64,000 bases of DNA from an uncultured Alphaproteobacteria bacterium (GTDB lineage Bacteria; Pseudomonadota; Alphaproteobacteria; HIMB59; GCA-002718135), in contig CABZFN010000001.1 in assembly GCA_902525035.1 (NCBI GenBank), positions 1 to 64,000 on the forward strand, read 5' to 3'. Position numbers and translations under genes: made by a program. The notes beneath the pieces are model-generated. The model had not been told where the DNA came from and did not search any database. It saw only the letters and a list, made by a program, of their open reading frames with translations. Every line of letters starts with the position of its first letter. Position 1 is the stretch's first letter. Shown here piece by piece: positions 16,697 to 26,874 of the stretch.

Positions 16697-17614
16697 ATGA
16701 AAATTTTAGGATCTGAAATCACACCCTATAATACATATTTAAATAGACGAAAGTTTATAAAGGGATCTCTGGCTAGTGCCATGCTAGCTACTGTTACATC
16801 ATCAGCATTTGCAAATCATGAAAGCGATCCTTCAGTTTATAGTAAAAATTTAAATGAAAACGATAAACTTAATTCTTACGAAGAAATCACTACCTACAAT
16901 AACTTCTATGAATTTGGTACTCACAAAAAACATCCGCATTTAAACTCTGGAAATTTTAAGACTAGGCCATGGACAATAAAAATAGATGGTCTTGTGAAAA
17001 AACCTCAGACATTTGACTTAGAAAAAATATTATCAAATGTAACAATAGAAGATAGAGTGTATCGATTAAGATGTGTTGAAGCTTGGTCCATGGTAATTCC
17101 TTGGCAAGGCTTTCAACTATCTGAACTTATAAAAATGGCTGAACCTTTTAGCTCAGCAAAGTATGTTCAATTTGTAACTGTCTTCAGACCGGAAGAAATG
17201 CCAGGACAACAAAAGAGAACAATTATTTGGCCATATAGAGAAGGGCTTCGAATGGATGAAGCAATGAATCCTCTAACAATTCTAGCTACCGGGTTGTATG
17301 GTCATGAAATGCCTAATCAAAATGGTGCACCCATAAGATTAGTTGTGCCATGGAAGTATGGTTTTAAATCAATTAAATCAATTGTGGAAATTAGATTCTT
17401 AGATACTCAACCGGAAACATCTTGGGAAACTTTGGCTCCTTGGGAATATGGTTTTTATGCTAATGTCAATCCTAATGTTAATCATCCAAGGTGGAGTCAA
17501 GGAACAGAGAGACGAATTGGAGAGTTTAAAAGAAGAGAAACACTTATGTTTAATGGCTATGAAAAAGAAGTAGCGCATCTCTATAAAGATTTAGATTTGA
17601 CTAAATTTTATTAA
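16697..17614 (+). CDS. msrP: Protein-methionine-sulfoxide reductase, molybdopterin subunit
   Basis: Periplasmic molybdoenzyme of the sulfite-oxidase fold (YedY/MsrP) that reduces methionine sulfoxide in exported proteins. The 305-residue precursor has a Tat signal (NRRKFIKGSLASAM, 17-30). The molybdenum-ligating Cys is Cys126 in RLRCVEAWSM, and WPYREGLRMDEAMNPLT and GAPIRLVVPWKYGFKS are family signatures. msrQ follows after three bases, its membrane haem partner. Length and motifs are intact. Confidence 0.95.
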   Translation: MKILGSEITPYNTYLNRRKFIKGSLASAMLATVTSSAFANHESDPSVYSKNLNENDKLNSYEEITTYNNFYEFGTHKKHPHLNSGNFKTRPWTIKIDGLVKKPQTFDLEKILSNVTIEDRVYRLRCVEAWSMVIPWQGFQLSELIKMAEPFSSAKYVQFVTVFRPEEMPGQQKRTIIWPYREGLRMDEAMNPLTILATGLYGHEMPNQNGAPIRLVVPWKYGFKSIKSIVEIRFLDTQPETSWETLAPWEYGFYANVNPNVNHPRWSQGTERRIGEFKRRETLMFNGYEKEVAHLYKDLDLTKFY

Positions 17615-17617
17615 TGA

Positions 17618-18223
17618 ATGTTTTCTACAAGAAACTTTAATCGTAGTAAGCCCATCTTATTTATTTTAATTCTATTTCCTAGTCTGCTTTGGGCGTACCA
17701 ATTTGTTACTGGAAATCTTGGAGTAAATCCAATTGAAAAACTAATGGATGAGTTAGGTTTGATGGCACTCAGATTAATAATAATAACTCTTATGATTACT
17801 AGTCTATCAAATATTAAAACATTAAAATCGATAGTTGTATTACGAAGAATGATTGGACTTTTTGCTTTCTATTATGTCTGTTTACATTTCTCTACTTACA
17901 TCGTTTTAGATCATTTTTTAGATATGAAATTTATCATACAAGATATTATAAAAAGACCATTTATAACTTTTGGTTTTATTAGTTTTCTTTTTTTAATCCC
18001 GCTTGCTAGCACTTCAACGAACAATATGATTAAGCGATTAGGTTTTAAATTATGGAAAAAAATTCATTACTTAATCTATCCCGTAGCCATCCTGGCTAGT
18101 ATGCATTTTTATGTTTTAGTTCGTGCAGATAAAACTGAACCAGTTATTTATATGGGAATAATTATTCTTTTGTTACTTCACAGAATATTTAAGAGACTTA
18201 CTCGTCCTCAGTTGGCTCAGTAA
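17618..18223 (+). CDS. msrQ: MsrPQ system haem-binding membrane subunit
   Basis: Integral membrane b-type cytochrome of the ferric-reductase-like family that passes quinone-derived electrons to MsrP. The 201-residue protein has about six membrane spans, with haem-ligand candidates in YYVCLHFSTYIVLDH and KIHYLIYPVAILASMHFY. An alternative ATG at 17614 is out of frame; the chosen one lies three bases after the msrP stop. The final 26 bases overlap the convergent MFS gene. Confidence 0.93.
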   Translation: MFSTRNFNRSKPILFILILFPSLLWAYQFVTGNLGVNPIEKLMDELGLMALRLIIITLMITSLSNIKTLKSIVVLRRMIGLFAFYYVCLHFSTYIVLDHFLDMKFIIQDIIKRPFITFGFISFLFLIPLASTSTNNMIKRLGFKLWKKIHYLIYPVAILASMHFYVLVRADKTEPVIYMGIIILLLLHRIFKRLTRPQLAQ

Positions 18224-19436
18224 CTGGGTTCATTTCCATACCTGCGGGACTAATATTTCGAGGTAAAGGATTGTATAAAGATTCTAAATCTCGAGGTTTC
18301 GTTCTTTGTGTCATCCTATACAAACCAAAAAGACCTAGCAGCCCGTGTATCAAAAATAAATAAATATAAAATCCAGCTGCTCCTATAATTTCCATAAAAC
18401 CTGAAACAAGTAATGGACCTATAATTGATCCAATTCCTATAAGTATTCCAAAAGTAGCACTCGCTGACACTATCTCATTAGGCTGAAGAAAATCATTTGT
18501 ATGCGCTACTGCTAAAGAATACATTGGTAAACAAGCTATGGAGAAAAAGAAGGTAATAATGAAGAATAAAGTGAGTGGCATAAAGTTTGCAAAAACAAAG
18601 AATAAACTTAAACCAGATGCCATAAAGGAAACACCAATTAAGATAATACGCCTATCTAATCTATCTGATAAATAACCAATTGGCCATTGAGACAACGCTC
18701 CAGCAGAAGTTATGATTGTCATGTATAAGGATATTTCAAACAAACTAAGATTAATAGAAGAAGCGTAGATAGCACCATAACCAAACACTGCACTATGAGA
18801 TAAACCAGTTGCTAACGCACCAACAAAACCTAAAGGAGAAACATTATAAAATTCTCTTAAAGAAAAATATTTTGGTCTCTCTGTATTTGGTTGGTCTGTT
18901 TTAGATAATAAAATAGGTAGCAATGCAAATGATAATAAAATTGAAACCAAAATAAATAAATCAACTTTAGCTGGATCACTTAAGTTTAATAAAAACTGAC
19001 CAGCTCCAACAAATACAAATGTAAAAATCATATAAATAGAAAGTAATTGTCCACGAGTTTCGTTAGTTGATTTTTCATTTAACCAACTTTCCATTATTAC
19101 GTATATACCGGCAAGACTCATACCCGTTAAAATGCGAATGAACATCCATGAATAGGGATGAACAAATACCGAGTGTAATAATATAGCAATGGAAGCAAGA
19201 GATGCTAAAGCAGCAAAGACTCTTATATGTCCAACTCTTCTTAATAATGTTGGAATAGTTACAGCACCTGTTAAATAACCAACATAATATCCTGCTATGA
19301 TTAGTCCAGAAGATACAAAACTAAAACCCTCAAGAACTGAACGAACACCGATAAGTGTTCCTTGCAAACCGTGACCAAGACTAATTAACGCAAAGCCAAA
19401 AAAAAGAGCCCAAGTATTTTGAAGTACCTTAAACAT
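18198..19436 (-). CDS. MFS transporter (YcaD-like)
   Basis: Major facilitator protein of 412 residues with twelve predicted membrane spans. SHGLQGT-like GHGLQGTLIGVRSVLEGF in the first helix, the GYYVGYLTG loop and GYLSDRLDRR between helices place it with the YcaD group of putative permeases. The hydrophilic C-terminal tail runs over the end of msrQ. No substrate is known for the group. Confidence 0.85.
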   Translation of the reverse strand: MFKVLQNTWALFFGFALISLGHGLQGTLIGVRSVLEGFSFVSSGLIIAGYYVGYLTGAVTIPTLLRRVGHIRVFAALASLASIAILLHSVFVHPYSWMFIRILTGMSLAGIYVIMESWLNEKSTNETRGQLLSIYMIFTFVFVGAGQFLLNLSDPAKVDLFILVSILLSFALLPILLSKTDQPNTERPKYFSLREFYNVSPLGFVGALATGLSHSAVFGYGAIYASSINLSLFEISLYMTIITSAGALSQWPIGYLSDRLDRRIILIGVSFMASGLSLFFVFANFMPLTLFFIITFFFSIACLPMYSLAVAHTNDFLQPNEIVSASATFGILIGIGSIIGPLLVSGFMEIIGAAGFYIYLFLIHGLLGLFGLYRMTQRTKPRDLESLYNPLPRNISPAGMEMNPVTEPTEDE

Positions 19437-19458
19437 CTTTTAAATTATTTTTGAAATT

Positions 19459-19812
19459 TTAGTATTCTTCTTCGCCGTCGTCTTTAGGCTTAATACCTTC
19501 AGCTATTGGATCGATTTCTGTTTCGTCTTCTAATAAAACAGTATCATCCTCAAGATTGTCTTCATTGTCATCTACATTCAAATTATCGATATCAAGATCA
19601 TCATCTTTTTCTTTTGGTTTTGGTGGAATTGGGTTTGTAAGTGGTGCAGCATTTGTACTACCTGGTTTTCTTCCACGTCTTGGCCTAGTCATGGTAGTAA
19701 CTTCAATTAATTTTCCACATTCAGGACATTCAAGTTCAGTTCTTCCTAAATCATAGTATTGCTTACTACACATTGGACAGATTCTTTTACTACCCCAGGA
19801 TTCTTTATACAT
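19459..19812 (-). CDS. TIGR02300 family (FYDLN acid domain) protein
   Basis: A 117-residue soluble protein found almost only in Alphaproteobacteria. The N-terminal part is a zinc ribbon with two CxxC pairs (Cys12, Cys15, Cys29, Cys32) around QYYDLGR, the variant here of the FYDLN motif; the C-terminal half is low-complexity and highly acidic (runs of D and E) as usual for the family. Function is unknown; a nucleic-acid or protein-binding role is guessed. It starts two bases after the stop of the small CHCC zinc-finger gene, so the two are co-transcribed. Confidence 0.9.
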   Translation of the reverse strand: MYKESWGSKRICPMCSKQYYDLGRTELECPECGKLIEVTTMTRPRRGRKPGSTNAAPLTNPIPPKPKEKDDDLDIDNLNVDDNEDNLEDDTVLLEDETEIDPIAEGIKPKDDGEEEY

Positions 19813-19814
19813 TT

Positions 19815-19985
19815 CTACTCTTCTTTTCTTATAAATATTTTACCACAATAACCACAGACGATTTTATTCTCATTATTAAAGGTATAATAAACTGCGGGAT
19901 GTCCTAAACCATCTTCACCACCATCGCAAGAGATAGTTTCAGTTTTAGCATCAACTTCAACAATATCATCTGCCATAAAACTCAT
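19815..19985 (-). CDS. CHCC-type zinc-finger protein, 56 residues (NDUFS6-like)
   Basis: A short gene, easily missed. On the minus strand the frame from ATG 19985 reads 56 residues with VDAKTETISCDGGEDGLGHP and KIVCGYCGKIF. Cys20, His29, Cys44 and Cys47 form the C-x8-H-x14-C-x2-C pattern of the zf-CHCC domain shared with the mitochondrial complex I accessory subunit NDUFS6 and its alphaproteobacterial relatives. An internal ATG at 19976 is an alternative start. The stop lies two bases before the TIGR02300 start. Complex I association is inferred from family only. Confidence 0.9.
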   Translation of the reverse strand: MSFMADDIVEVDAKTETISCDGGEDGLGHPAVYYTFNNENKIVCGYCGKIFIRKEE

Positions 19986-20020
19986 ATAAAATTTTAACCC
20001 AAAATGTCTATGTTTTTTAA

Positions 20021-20863
20021 CTAAAGAATTTGAAAATAAACAACTGAAATACCACTCACTATTAAAATAGAAGGTATTATTCGAGACTTCGCATTCTTCT
20101 CAAGCAAGAAAACCATTCCAATTATTGCAGCAAACACAATGCTTATTTCTCTAATACTAGAGACATAAGCTATTTCTATAAATTGCATGCTCCAAACAAC
20201 TATGGCATAACTGCTTGTTGCAAATATTCCCGCTGCTATACCAGAGCTAAAATTATACGTTTCTGTTTTTCGCAATCCATTCTTAGAAATTAAACCTATA
20301 ACTAATAAAGGAATACCATTTAGAGTGAAGAGCCAATAAATATAAGAAAAACCGTTTTCTGAAAGCCTAACCCCGACTCCGTCAACTAAAGTATATGCAG
20401 TAATTAAAATAGCAGTTGAAATCGCAAGAGCAAAACCTCTGAAGTTAAAAGATAAATTTTTAGAATAAGAAATTAAAAATAAACCAATACAAACAATTAA
20501 TATTCCAACAAAGCCAGCAACACTAATATCAGAACTTAAAAACAAAATACTAATGATAGCAACAAATAAACATGAACTACCTCTAGAAATTGGATAGATG
20601 TAGGATAAGTCACCGTACCTATAAGAATAAATTACATTCAATCTATAAAAAACATGAATGATTACGGTTGCTATGAGAAAATACCAAACTTCCATTGAGG
20701 GAAAAGGAACAGTAAAAGTTAAAGGTAAAAAAATAGTAACCTCTAAGACAGACGTTATACCCATTAACGATAAAGGGTTCTTACTTGATTTAATTATGGC
20801 GCTCCAAATAGCGTGACACAGTGCAGATAAAATAATTAAAAGAAAAATAAAATTGATAGACAA
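20021..20863 (-). CDS. DMT superfamily (EamA-like) transporter
   Basis: A 280-residue membrane protein with about ten predicted helices. LSYIYPISRGSSCLFVA in the middle of the first repeat is characteristic of one EamA subgroup. It begins nine bases after the end of the second permease gene of the adjacent ABC importer and is on the same strand, so it is probably the last gene of that operon. It may move a product or substrate linked to the phosphonate genes; no direct evidence for a substrate. Confidence 0.82.
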   Translation of the reverse strand: MSINFIFLLIILSALCHAIWSAIIKSSKNPLSLMGITSVLEVTIFLPLTFTVPFPSMEVWYFLIATVIIHVFYRLNVIYSYRYGDLSYIYPISRGSSCLFVAIISILFLSSDISVAGFVGILIVCIGLFLISYSKNLSFNFRGFALAISTAILITAYTLVDGVGVRLSENGFSYIYWLFTLNGIPLLVIGLISKNGLRKTETYNFSSGIAAGIFATSSYAIVVWSMQFIEIAYVSSIREISIVFAAIIGMVFLLEKNAKSRIIPSILIVSGISVVYFQIL

Positions 20864-20872
20864 AAGACTATC

Positions 20873-21766
20873 TTACTTCATTCCTGTTAAAGTAATTCCT
20901 TCAATAAATCTTTTTTGTGCGATTATAAAAGCAACAATGAGAGGTACTGTAACTGTAACAATTGAAGCCATCATTGGACCAAACTCATCACTATCAATTC
21001 CACCTCTAAATTCTCTGATACCAAGAGGTGGTGTAAAGAGATCTCTATTTCCAGTAATTACCATTCGAGGCCAGAAATAATCATTCCAGTGTGCAACTAC
21101 TGAGAAAATAGCAAAGGCAAGTAATGCTGGTATCGCAGTTGGAAGCATTACTTTCCAGACTATAGCATACTCTCCCATTCCATCCATCCTGGCGGCGTCA
21201 ATTAATTCATCTGGGACTGTCATAAAGAATTGCCGCATTAGAAAAATTCCAAACACCGATATTGTCCAGGGCAGTATTAAGGCGGAATAGGTATCGACCA
21301 AACCTGCCTGAGCAAGCATGACGTAAAGTGGAAGTGCAATTCCATGCACTGGGATGAGTAAACAAAATAACACCATGGAGAAAACAAACTCTCGTCCATA
21401 AAATCTAAGTTTGGCCAGAGCGTAGGCACACGGTAAGGCTACAAGAACCTGAATGATAAAAATTGATAAAGTTACAATAACACCATTCATCAAGTATCTT
21501 GGAATGGGAGCCTTTTCAAAAGCAAACCAATAGTTGTATTTATATGGTTTCATTGTGCATTCTTCTTCTGAGTATCCAGTTTTTACACATACGGGAAATG
21601 TTTGAGTTTCTTGTGCACCAATGAGACCTCCAGAAATAGATTGAATTTCTTGTTGAGATTTTAATGACATTGAAACCATCATATAAAAAGGCAACAACAC
21701 AACAATTGCACCAATAATCAATATTGCATGTTTCCAACCTTCCCCAATATACTGTTTAGCTTCCAT
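20873..21766 (-). CDS. ABC transporter permease, UgpE/MalG type
   Basis: A 297-residue carbohydrate-uptake (CUT1) class inner-membrane permease with six predicted spans. The EAA loop DAARMDGMGEYAIVWKVMLP near the C-terminal third contacts the ATPase. The first periplasmic loop carries an unusual insertion with two cysteines (FPVCVKTGYSEEECTMKPY) that UgpE and MalG lack as far as I know. Its start overlaps the stop of the other permease gene by one base. Family naming suggests glycerol-3-phosphate or sugars, but the neighbouring phosphonate genes make a phosphonate ligand plausible. Confidence 0.85.
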   Translation of the reverse strand: MEAKQYIGEGWKHAILIIGAIVVLLPFYMMVSMSLKSQQEIQSISGGLIGAQETQTFPVCVKTGYSEEECTMKPYKYNYWFAFEKAPIPRYLMNGVIVTLSIFIIQVLVALPCAYALAKLRFYGREFVFSMVLFCLLIPVHGIALPLYVMLAQAGLVDTYSALILPWTISVFGIFLMRQFFMTVPDELIDAARMDGMGEYAIVWKVMLPTAIPALLAFAIFSVVAHWNDYFWPRMVITGNRDLFTPPLGIREFRGGIDSDEFGPMMASIVTVTVPLIVAFIIAQKRFIEGITLTGMK

Positions 21767-22722
21767 TAATAATGAACCCTTTTCTCAATGATATATCTTT
21801 GGAAGAAAGTTAATATCAATATAAATCCAATGAAGACAACTGTGATAGCTGCACCAATACTTGTTAAATTTTGTTGAATAGCTTTTTCAAAAATTGCATA
21901 CATCATAACGTAGGTTGTTTTAGATGGACCACCTTTTGTGAGTATTTCAATTGTATCAAAAACTTGAAAGGTTCTAATAGTCGTTATGGTTACAACAAAT
22001 AAAGTTGTTGGACCAAGCATTGGCCATGTTACAAGTTTAAATTGTTCCCATGTTGATTTAGCTCCATCCATTTCTGCAGCTTGATATAGTTCTCTTGGTA
22101 TACCTGTTAATCCAGCTAAATATAAAACCATATTGAAACCAAAGGCTTGCCATATTCCAATAAAACAAACAGTCCAAATTGCAGTATTTTTTTGTTTTAA
22201 CCAATAAGGAAAGTCCATGTTATTTGCACACGCCACTGCATACCAACTTTGTTCTGAGTCTACCCATGGCAACCAATGAAAACCAAAAATAAATTCTCTT
22301 GCACCACCACAACCATTAGCTAAGAAATTATTTACTATCCCAAGAGTTGGGTGAAGAGTGAATTCCCAAGCAATAGCCATTGCCAGAAGCGTCGCCATAA
22401 CTGGAAGAAAGAAAATAGTTTTATATATGTCAGCACCAAATCGTAGAGAATTTAAGAGCATCGCTGCACATAAACCAAGTATGACTGAAATAGGCACCAC
22501 AACAATTACATACGTGGCTGTCGCCCAAATCATTTTCACATAAGTTTTTCGGTTAAACATTTTGTCATAGTTCTCTAACCCAATCCATTCGAATGTTTTG
22601 TTGCCTAGATTATAATCAGTAAAGGAAATTCCACCTGCAAGAAAAAGAGGAAAGATTAAAATAATTATCATGAGTATTATTGCAGGGGCAATAAACCATA
22701 GATGCGCTTTTGAATTATGCAT
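21766..22722 (-). CDS. ABC transporter permease, UgpA/MalF type
   Basis: A 318-residue CUT1-class permease with six predicted membrane spans and an EAA loop QAAEMDGAKSTWEQFKLVTWP. The periplasmic loop in the middle is long and cysteine-bearing (NGCGGAREF, then AVACANNMDFPYW), matching the similar oddity in its partner and hinting at extracytoplasmic disulfides. It follows the ATPase gene after 15 bases. It most likely pairs with the binding protein encoded at 26875-28128 on the other strand. Confidence 0.85.
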   Translation of the reverse strand: MHNSKAHLWFIAPAIILMIIILIFPLFLAGGISFTDYNLGNKTFEWIGLENYDKMFNRKTYVKMIWATATYVIVVVPISVILGLCAAMLLNSLRFGADIYKTIFFLPVMATLLAMAIAWEFTLHPTLGIVNNFLANGCGGAREFIFGFHWLPWVDSEQSWYAVACANNMDFPYWLKQKNTAIWTVCFIGIWQAFGFNMVLYLAGLTGIPRELYQAAEMDGAKSTWEQFKLVTWPMLGPTTLFVVTITTIRTFQVFDTIEILTKGGPSKTTYVMMYAIFEKAIQQNLTSIGAAITVVFIGFILILTFFQRYIIEKRVHY

Positions 22723-22737
22723 TAGTAAATGTCATCC

Positions 22738-23877
22738 TTATCCCATTGCATTATTAAAATGAATCCTCATCCCTGTTTGATTAAATAACAATGCTTTGTT
22801 TGAATCTCTCTTGATATTTACACTTGAACCATTTGTAATTTGATGAGTAAATTGAGGTAAGCCTCTTACAATTATTTTTTTTGAGTTGTCTTCTATATTA
22901 ACATGGAAGTATATATCTGATCCTAAATTTTCTCTGTAAGCAACAGTGCCACTAAATGTGTTTTCATCTTTATTATTAGTAATTTCTAAATGTTCTGGTC
23001 GAATTCCTATGTGTAAATCTGAATTACTTTCAGAACTTTTTCTTTTCAGGTTAACATTTAAAAAATTAACAGTTCCACTAGAGTCTGAAGATCCATTAAA
23101 AATATTTATTTTAGGACTACCAACAAATTGAGCAACACTTAATGATGAAGGATTATCATAAACTTCTTGAGGTGTATCTAGTTGTAATAAATTTCCATCA
23201 ATCATTACCGCCATACGAGAAGACATTGTCAATGCTTCTGCTTGATCATGCGTTACATAAACAAATGTTGTTTTAAGTGAATTGTGAAGTTCTGATAATT
23301 CAGATCGCATATGCACTCTTAGAGCGGCATCTAAATTTGATAGCGGTTCATCCATTAAGAATGCAACAGGTTCTCTTACCATTGCGCGACCAAGAGCTAC
23401 TCTTTGTCTTTGGCCTCCTGATAATTGTCCTGGTTTTCTATCCAGTAGTTCAGAAATCTGAAGTGTTTCAGATGTTTTATTAACTAATTGATTGATAGAC
23501 TCAGTTTTACTTTTTTTGTTTGGAGAAAAATTCCCTATTAAAGGAAGGCGTTCAAAAGCATTATAATCTCTCAGTCTTAGAGGTGTTTCTAAATTTCTTC
23601 GTACCGTTAAATGTGGATATAAAGCGTATGATTGAAATACCATTGCAAGATCTCGCTCGCTGGCTCTAATTTTATTTACATTCTTATTATCAATTAATAC
23701 ATCGCCTGAAGTTTGTTGTTCTAATCCTGCAATGATTCGAAGTAACGTAGATTTACCACAACCAGATGGACCAACTAATGTTAAAAATTCACCGTCTTGT
23801 ATATCAACATTTAAATTGTTTAATACTTGCGTAGATCCAAATGACTTTGAAATATTTTTAAGTGATATTGTGCCCAC
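22738..23877 (-). CDS. ABC transporter ATP-binding protein, UgpC/MsmK type
   Basis: A 379-residue ATPase: Walker A GPSGCGKST, Q-loop FQSYALYPH, signature LSGGQRQR, Walker B AFLMDEPLSNLD, H-loop YVTHDQAEAL, then the C-terminal regulatory OB/TOBE region (HIGIRPEHLEI). It carries an extra stretch near 95-130 (LIGNFSPNKKSKTES) within the helical domain. The start is GTG 23877 with a strong GGGGGGAG eight bases ahead. It opens the importer operon and is divergent from phnA, so a shared 179-base promoter region probably controls uptake and breakdown together. Confidence 0.88.
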   Translation of the reverse strand: MGTISLKNISKSFGSTQVLNNLNVDIQDGEFLTLVGPSGCGKSTLLRIIAGLEQQTSGDVLIDNKNVNKIRASERDLAMVFQSYALYPHLTVRRNLETPLRLRDYNAFERLPLIGNFSPNKKSKTESINQLVNKTSETLQISELLDRKPGQLSGGQRQRVALGRAMVREPVAFLMDEPLSNLDAALRVHMRSELSELHNSLKTTFVYVTHDQAEALTMSSRMAVMIDGNLLQLDTPQEVYDNPSSLSVAQFVGSPKINIFNGSSDSSGTVNFLNVNLKRKSSESNSDLHIGIRPEHLEITNNKDENTFSGTVAYRENLGSDIYFHVNIEDNSKKIIVRGLPQFTHQITNGSSVNIKRDSNKALLFNQTGMRIHFNNAMG

Positions 23878-24056
23878 TTAATCTCCCCCCTTATAATAAT
23901 ATTTAATCTACAAAATTTTATTAAATTTGAGAATATTATAAATCCAATTATTTCAGTTTTATTTCAATTTTATTAACAAATATTCAAATTATGATTGAGT
24001 TTAACTAGCAGATAACTATAAATTCTTATTTTTAATGATATATATTAGTTGAAGTC

Positions 24057-25298
24057 GTGTCCGATAATTTAGAAATTAATAAAAGAGAATATCCAAGCTC
24101 TTTCTCAAAAACTGCTATTGTTATATGTCTTGATGGTAGTCAAAAAGAGTATCTCGACGAAGCATCAAAATCAAATCTTACGCCAAATCTTGATAAACTA
24201 ATTGCTAGTGGTGAAAACCTACTTGTTCACAGCGCTATTCCAAGTTTTACAAATCCTAATAATATTTCCATTGTAACTGGGCAGCCAAGTTCTGTTCACG
24301 GTATATGCGGAAACTTTTTTTATACACCCGAGACTGGTGAAGAAGTAATGATGAATGACCCAAAATATATGCGAGCACCAACTATTTTTGAAAAATTTTA
24401 CAATTCTGGTTCTAAAATTGCTCTTGTTACTGCAAAAGATAAGCTGAGAACACTTTTAGGAAACGGATTAAGTTTTGATGATGAGAGAGCTATTTGTTTT
24501 TCTGCTGAAAAATCTGATCAAGCAACAAAAGATCTCAATGGTATAGATAATGTAAACGATTGGTTGGGAATGCCAGTGCCAGAAGTATACTCTGAAGGAC
24601 TTTCTGAATTTGTAATGGCCGCAGGTGTAAAGCTTCTTGAAGAGTTCAAACCAAATATCATGTATTTATCGACTACGGATTATATTCAACACAAATATGC
24701 ACCAGGAAATGAAACAGCAAATAAATTTTATGCAATGTTTGATAAATATATTGGTCTTTTAAATAAGGAGAATGTTTCTATAATCATTACAGCAGATCAC
24801 GGTATGAAACCAAAATCAAAAGAAGACGGTTCACCTAATGCAATATTTTTACAAGATTATTTAGATAATAAATTTGAACCAAACATGGCTAAAGTTATTC
24901 TACCAATTACAGATCCATATGTCGTGCATCATGGTTCACTTGGTTCTTTTGCAACAATTTATTTAGAAGACAAAAGTAAGGTAGATTCAGTTGTAAATGC
25001 TATCAAAGAAATAAAAGATATAGAAGTTGTTTTAACAAAAGACGAAGGATGCTCTACTTATAACTTACCCCCTGATAGAATGGGGGATATCATATGTATG
25101 TCTTCAGAATTTATGACCATTGGTTCCTCGGAAGATAAACACAATCTTTCTGGATTAAATGAACCTTTACGTTCACACGGTGGACTTCATGAAAGAGAAG
25201 TGCCATTCATATCTAATTTAAAATTACAAAACATAGATACTAGCAAACAATTATATAACTATGATGCATTTTATTATGCAATAAATGGAGCCCTATGA
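24057..25298 (+). CDS. phnA: Phosphonoacetate hydrolase
   Basis: Cleaves the C-P bond of phosphonoacetate to acetate and phosphate; a di-zinc enzyme of the alkaline phosphatase/NPP superfamily. In 413 residues I see all expected metal and nucleophile positions: Asp26 (CLDGS), nucleophile Thr65 (PSFTNPNN), Asp208 and His212 (TTDYIQH), Asp247-His248 (TADHGMK) and His374 (RSHGGLHE). [18 protein letters not shown] is a PhnA signature. The start is GTG. It overlaps phnY by four bases (ATGA), and with phnW makes a full 2-aminoethylphosphonate to acetate route. A general NPP-type phosphodiesterase is much less likely. Confidence 0.9.
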   Translation: MSDNLEINKREYPSSFSKTAIVICLDGSQKEYLDEASKSNLTPNLDKLIASGENLLVHSAIPSFTNPNNISIVTGQPSSVHGICGNFFYTPETGEEVMMNDPKYMRAPTIFEKFYNSGSKIALVTAKDKLRTLLGNGLSFDDERAICFSAEKSDQATKDLNGIDNVNDWLGMPVPEVYSEGLSEFVMAAGVKLLEEFKPNIMYLSTTDYIQHKYAPGNETANKFYAMFDKYIGLLNKENVSIIITADHGMKPKSKEDGSPNAIFLQDYLDNKFEPNMAKVILPITDPYVVHHGSLGSFATIYLEDKSKVDSVVNAIKEIKDIEVVLTKDEGCSTYNLPPDRMGDIICMSSEFMTIGSSEDKHNLSGLNEPLRSHGGLHEREVPFISNLKLQNIDTSKQLYNYDAFYYAINGAL

Positions 25299-26737
25299 TG
25301 CACAAAAAAATGATTAATGAAGCAATGCGTATTGCTGGAGAAAAAGTTACTTCAGATAAAACAATAAATGTTGAGTACCCTTTTACAGGTGAAGTAATCG
25401 GCACGGTCCCTGCCGGTACTGCTGAGCATGCAAGAAAGGCTCTAGATATTGCTGCAAATTACCAACCTAAACTTACAAGATATGAGAGACAAAAAATTCT
25501 TCAAACTGCTGCAGAAGTACTTGTTAAAAGAAAAGAAGAAATTTCTGATATTATTACTTTAGAACTTGGTATCTCAAAACAAGATTCTTTATACGAAGTA
25601 GGAAGAGCTTTCGATGTATTTTCATTAACGGCTCAACTTTGTATTCTAGATGATGGAGAAATATTTTCTTGTGATTTAACTCCACATGGAAAAGCCAGAA
25701 AAATATTTACTATAAGAGAACCATTAACAGCTATTTCAGCAATCACTCCATTTAATCATCCTTTGAATATGGTAGCGCATAAAATTGCGCCTTCAATTGC
25801 AACAAACAATTGTACTGTTTGTAAGCAGACAGAGTTAACTCCCTTAACCGCAATGGTTCTTGCTGATGTTTTATATGAAGCTGGTTTACCACCAGAAATG
25901 TTTTCAGTTGTTACAGGCTGGCCTCAAGATATCGGATCAGAAATGATCAAGAATCCAAATATTGATCTAATTACTTTTACAGGCAGTGTAGGTGTAGGAA
26001 AATTAATTGCTGAACAAGCTGGATATAAAAGAACAGTTCTTGAGCTTGGTGGTAATGATCCATTAATTGTTTTAAATGACTTAGATGGTGATGATCTTAA
26101 AAAAGCTGTTGAGCTAGCTGTTACTGGAGCAACGAAAAACTCTGGTCAACGTTGTACAGCTGTTAAAAGAATATTAGTACAAGAATCTATCGCAGATCAA
26201 TTTGTTGAAATGGCTCTAGAGCGTGCTAAGAAAATTAAATTTGGCGATCCTATGAATATGGAAACAGACTTAGGTACTGTTGTTAATGCTCAAGCTGCAG
26301 AACTTTTTGATAAAAGAGTTTCTATGGCTGAAGAAGACGGTGCAAAAATTTTATATCATCCTGGAAGAAAGGGTGCTTTGTTACCTCCAATAGTTGTAGA
26401 TAATGTTGATCCTAAAAGTGAATTGGTTTTAGAAGAAACATTTGGTCCAGTTATCCCAATCATTCGTGTGCCTAATGACGATGAAGCTGTAATGAAAATA
26501 TCTAATTCAACTGCATTCGGATTATCATCTGGTGTATGTACAAATAACTTCATGCGAGCAAAAAAATATATTCAAGGTTTAAATGTTGGTACGGTAAATA
26601 TTTGGGAGGTTCCAGGCTATAGAATTGAAATGTCTCCTTTTGGAGGAATAAAAGATTCAGGTCTTGGTTACAAAGAGGGTGTTATTGAAGCAATGAAAAG
26701 TTTTACTAATGTAAAAACCTTTTCGCTACCTTGGTAA
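25295..26737 (+). CDS. phnY: Phosphonoacetaldehyde dehydrogenase
   Basis: Aldehyde dehydrogenase superfamily enzyme of 480 residues, oxidising phosphonoacetaldehyde to phosphonoacetate with NAD(P)+. Active-site residues are in place: Asn154 (TPFNHPLN), the FTGSVGVGK nucleotide loop, general base Glu250 (LELGGNDP) and nucleophile Cys287 ([10 protein letters not shown]). Sequence alone could also be a succinate-semialdehyde-like dehydrogenase, but the four-base overlap with phnA and the nearby phnW make PhnY the natural call. ATG 25295 is used because it couples to the phnA stop; ATG 25298 is next to it. Confidence 0.87.
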   Translation: MMHKKMINEAMRIAGEKVTSDKTINVEYPFTGEVIGTVPAGTAEHARKALDIAANYQPKLTRYERQKILQTAAEVLVKRKEEISDIITLELGISKQDSLYEVGRAFDVFSLTAQLCILDDGEIFSCDLTPHGKARKIFTIREPLTAISAITPFNHPLNMVAHKIAPSIATNNCTVCKQTELTPLTAMVLADVLYEAGLPPEMFSVVTGWPQDIGSEMIKNPNIDLITFTGSVGVGKLIAEQAGYKRTVLELGGNDPLIVLNDLDGDDLKKAVELAVTGATKNSGQRCTAVKRILVQESIADQFVEMALERAKKIKFGDPMNMETDLGTVVNAQAAELFDKRVSMAEEDGAKILYHPGRKGALLPPIVVDNVDPKSELVLEETFGPVIPIIRVPNDDEAVMKISNSTAFGLSSGVCTNNFMRAKKYIQGLNVGTVNIWEVPGYRIEMSPFGGIKDSGLGYKEGVIEAMKSFTNVKTFSLPW

Positions 26738-26804
26738 ATAAATCAGTTTTTCTCTAATTTTCATTAATGCTGTGGAAAAATAAGCATATTTTTTAGTTAT
26801 ATTT

Positions 26805-26822
26805 TCGTAAAAAAATTGTAAC
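26805..26822 (+). promoter_or_regulatory. Candidate Pho box upstream of the binding-protein gene
   Basis: TCGTAAA-AAAA-TTGTAAC is an 11-base-spaced direct repeat resembling PhoB half-sites (consensus like CTGTCAT-N4-CTGTCAT). It lies 53 bases before the start of the binding-protein gene. In such AT-rich sequence chance matches are common, so this is tentative; its TTGTAAC half-site recurs upstream of the DUF47/PiT genes. Confidence 0.3.
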
Positions 26823-26874
26823 CCTCTAAGGCTACATGATAGGTTAAACTATTATATTCAATCGGGAGGATTAA

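Noticed and set aside
20873-23877. Firm naming of the importer as glycerol-3-phosphate UgpAEC
   Set aside because: The subclass fits, but the cysteine loops and phosphonate neighbours leave the ligand open, so no ugp symbols were given.
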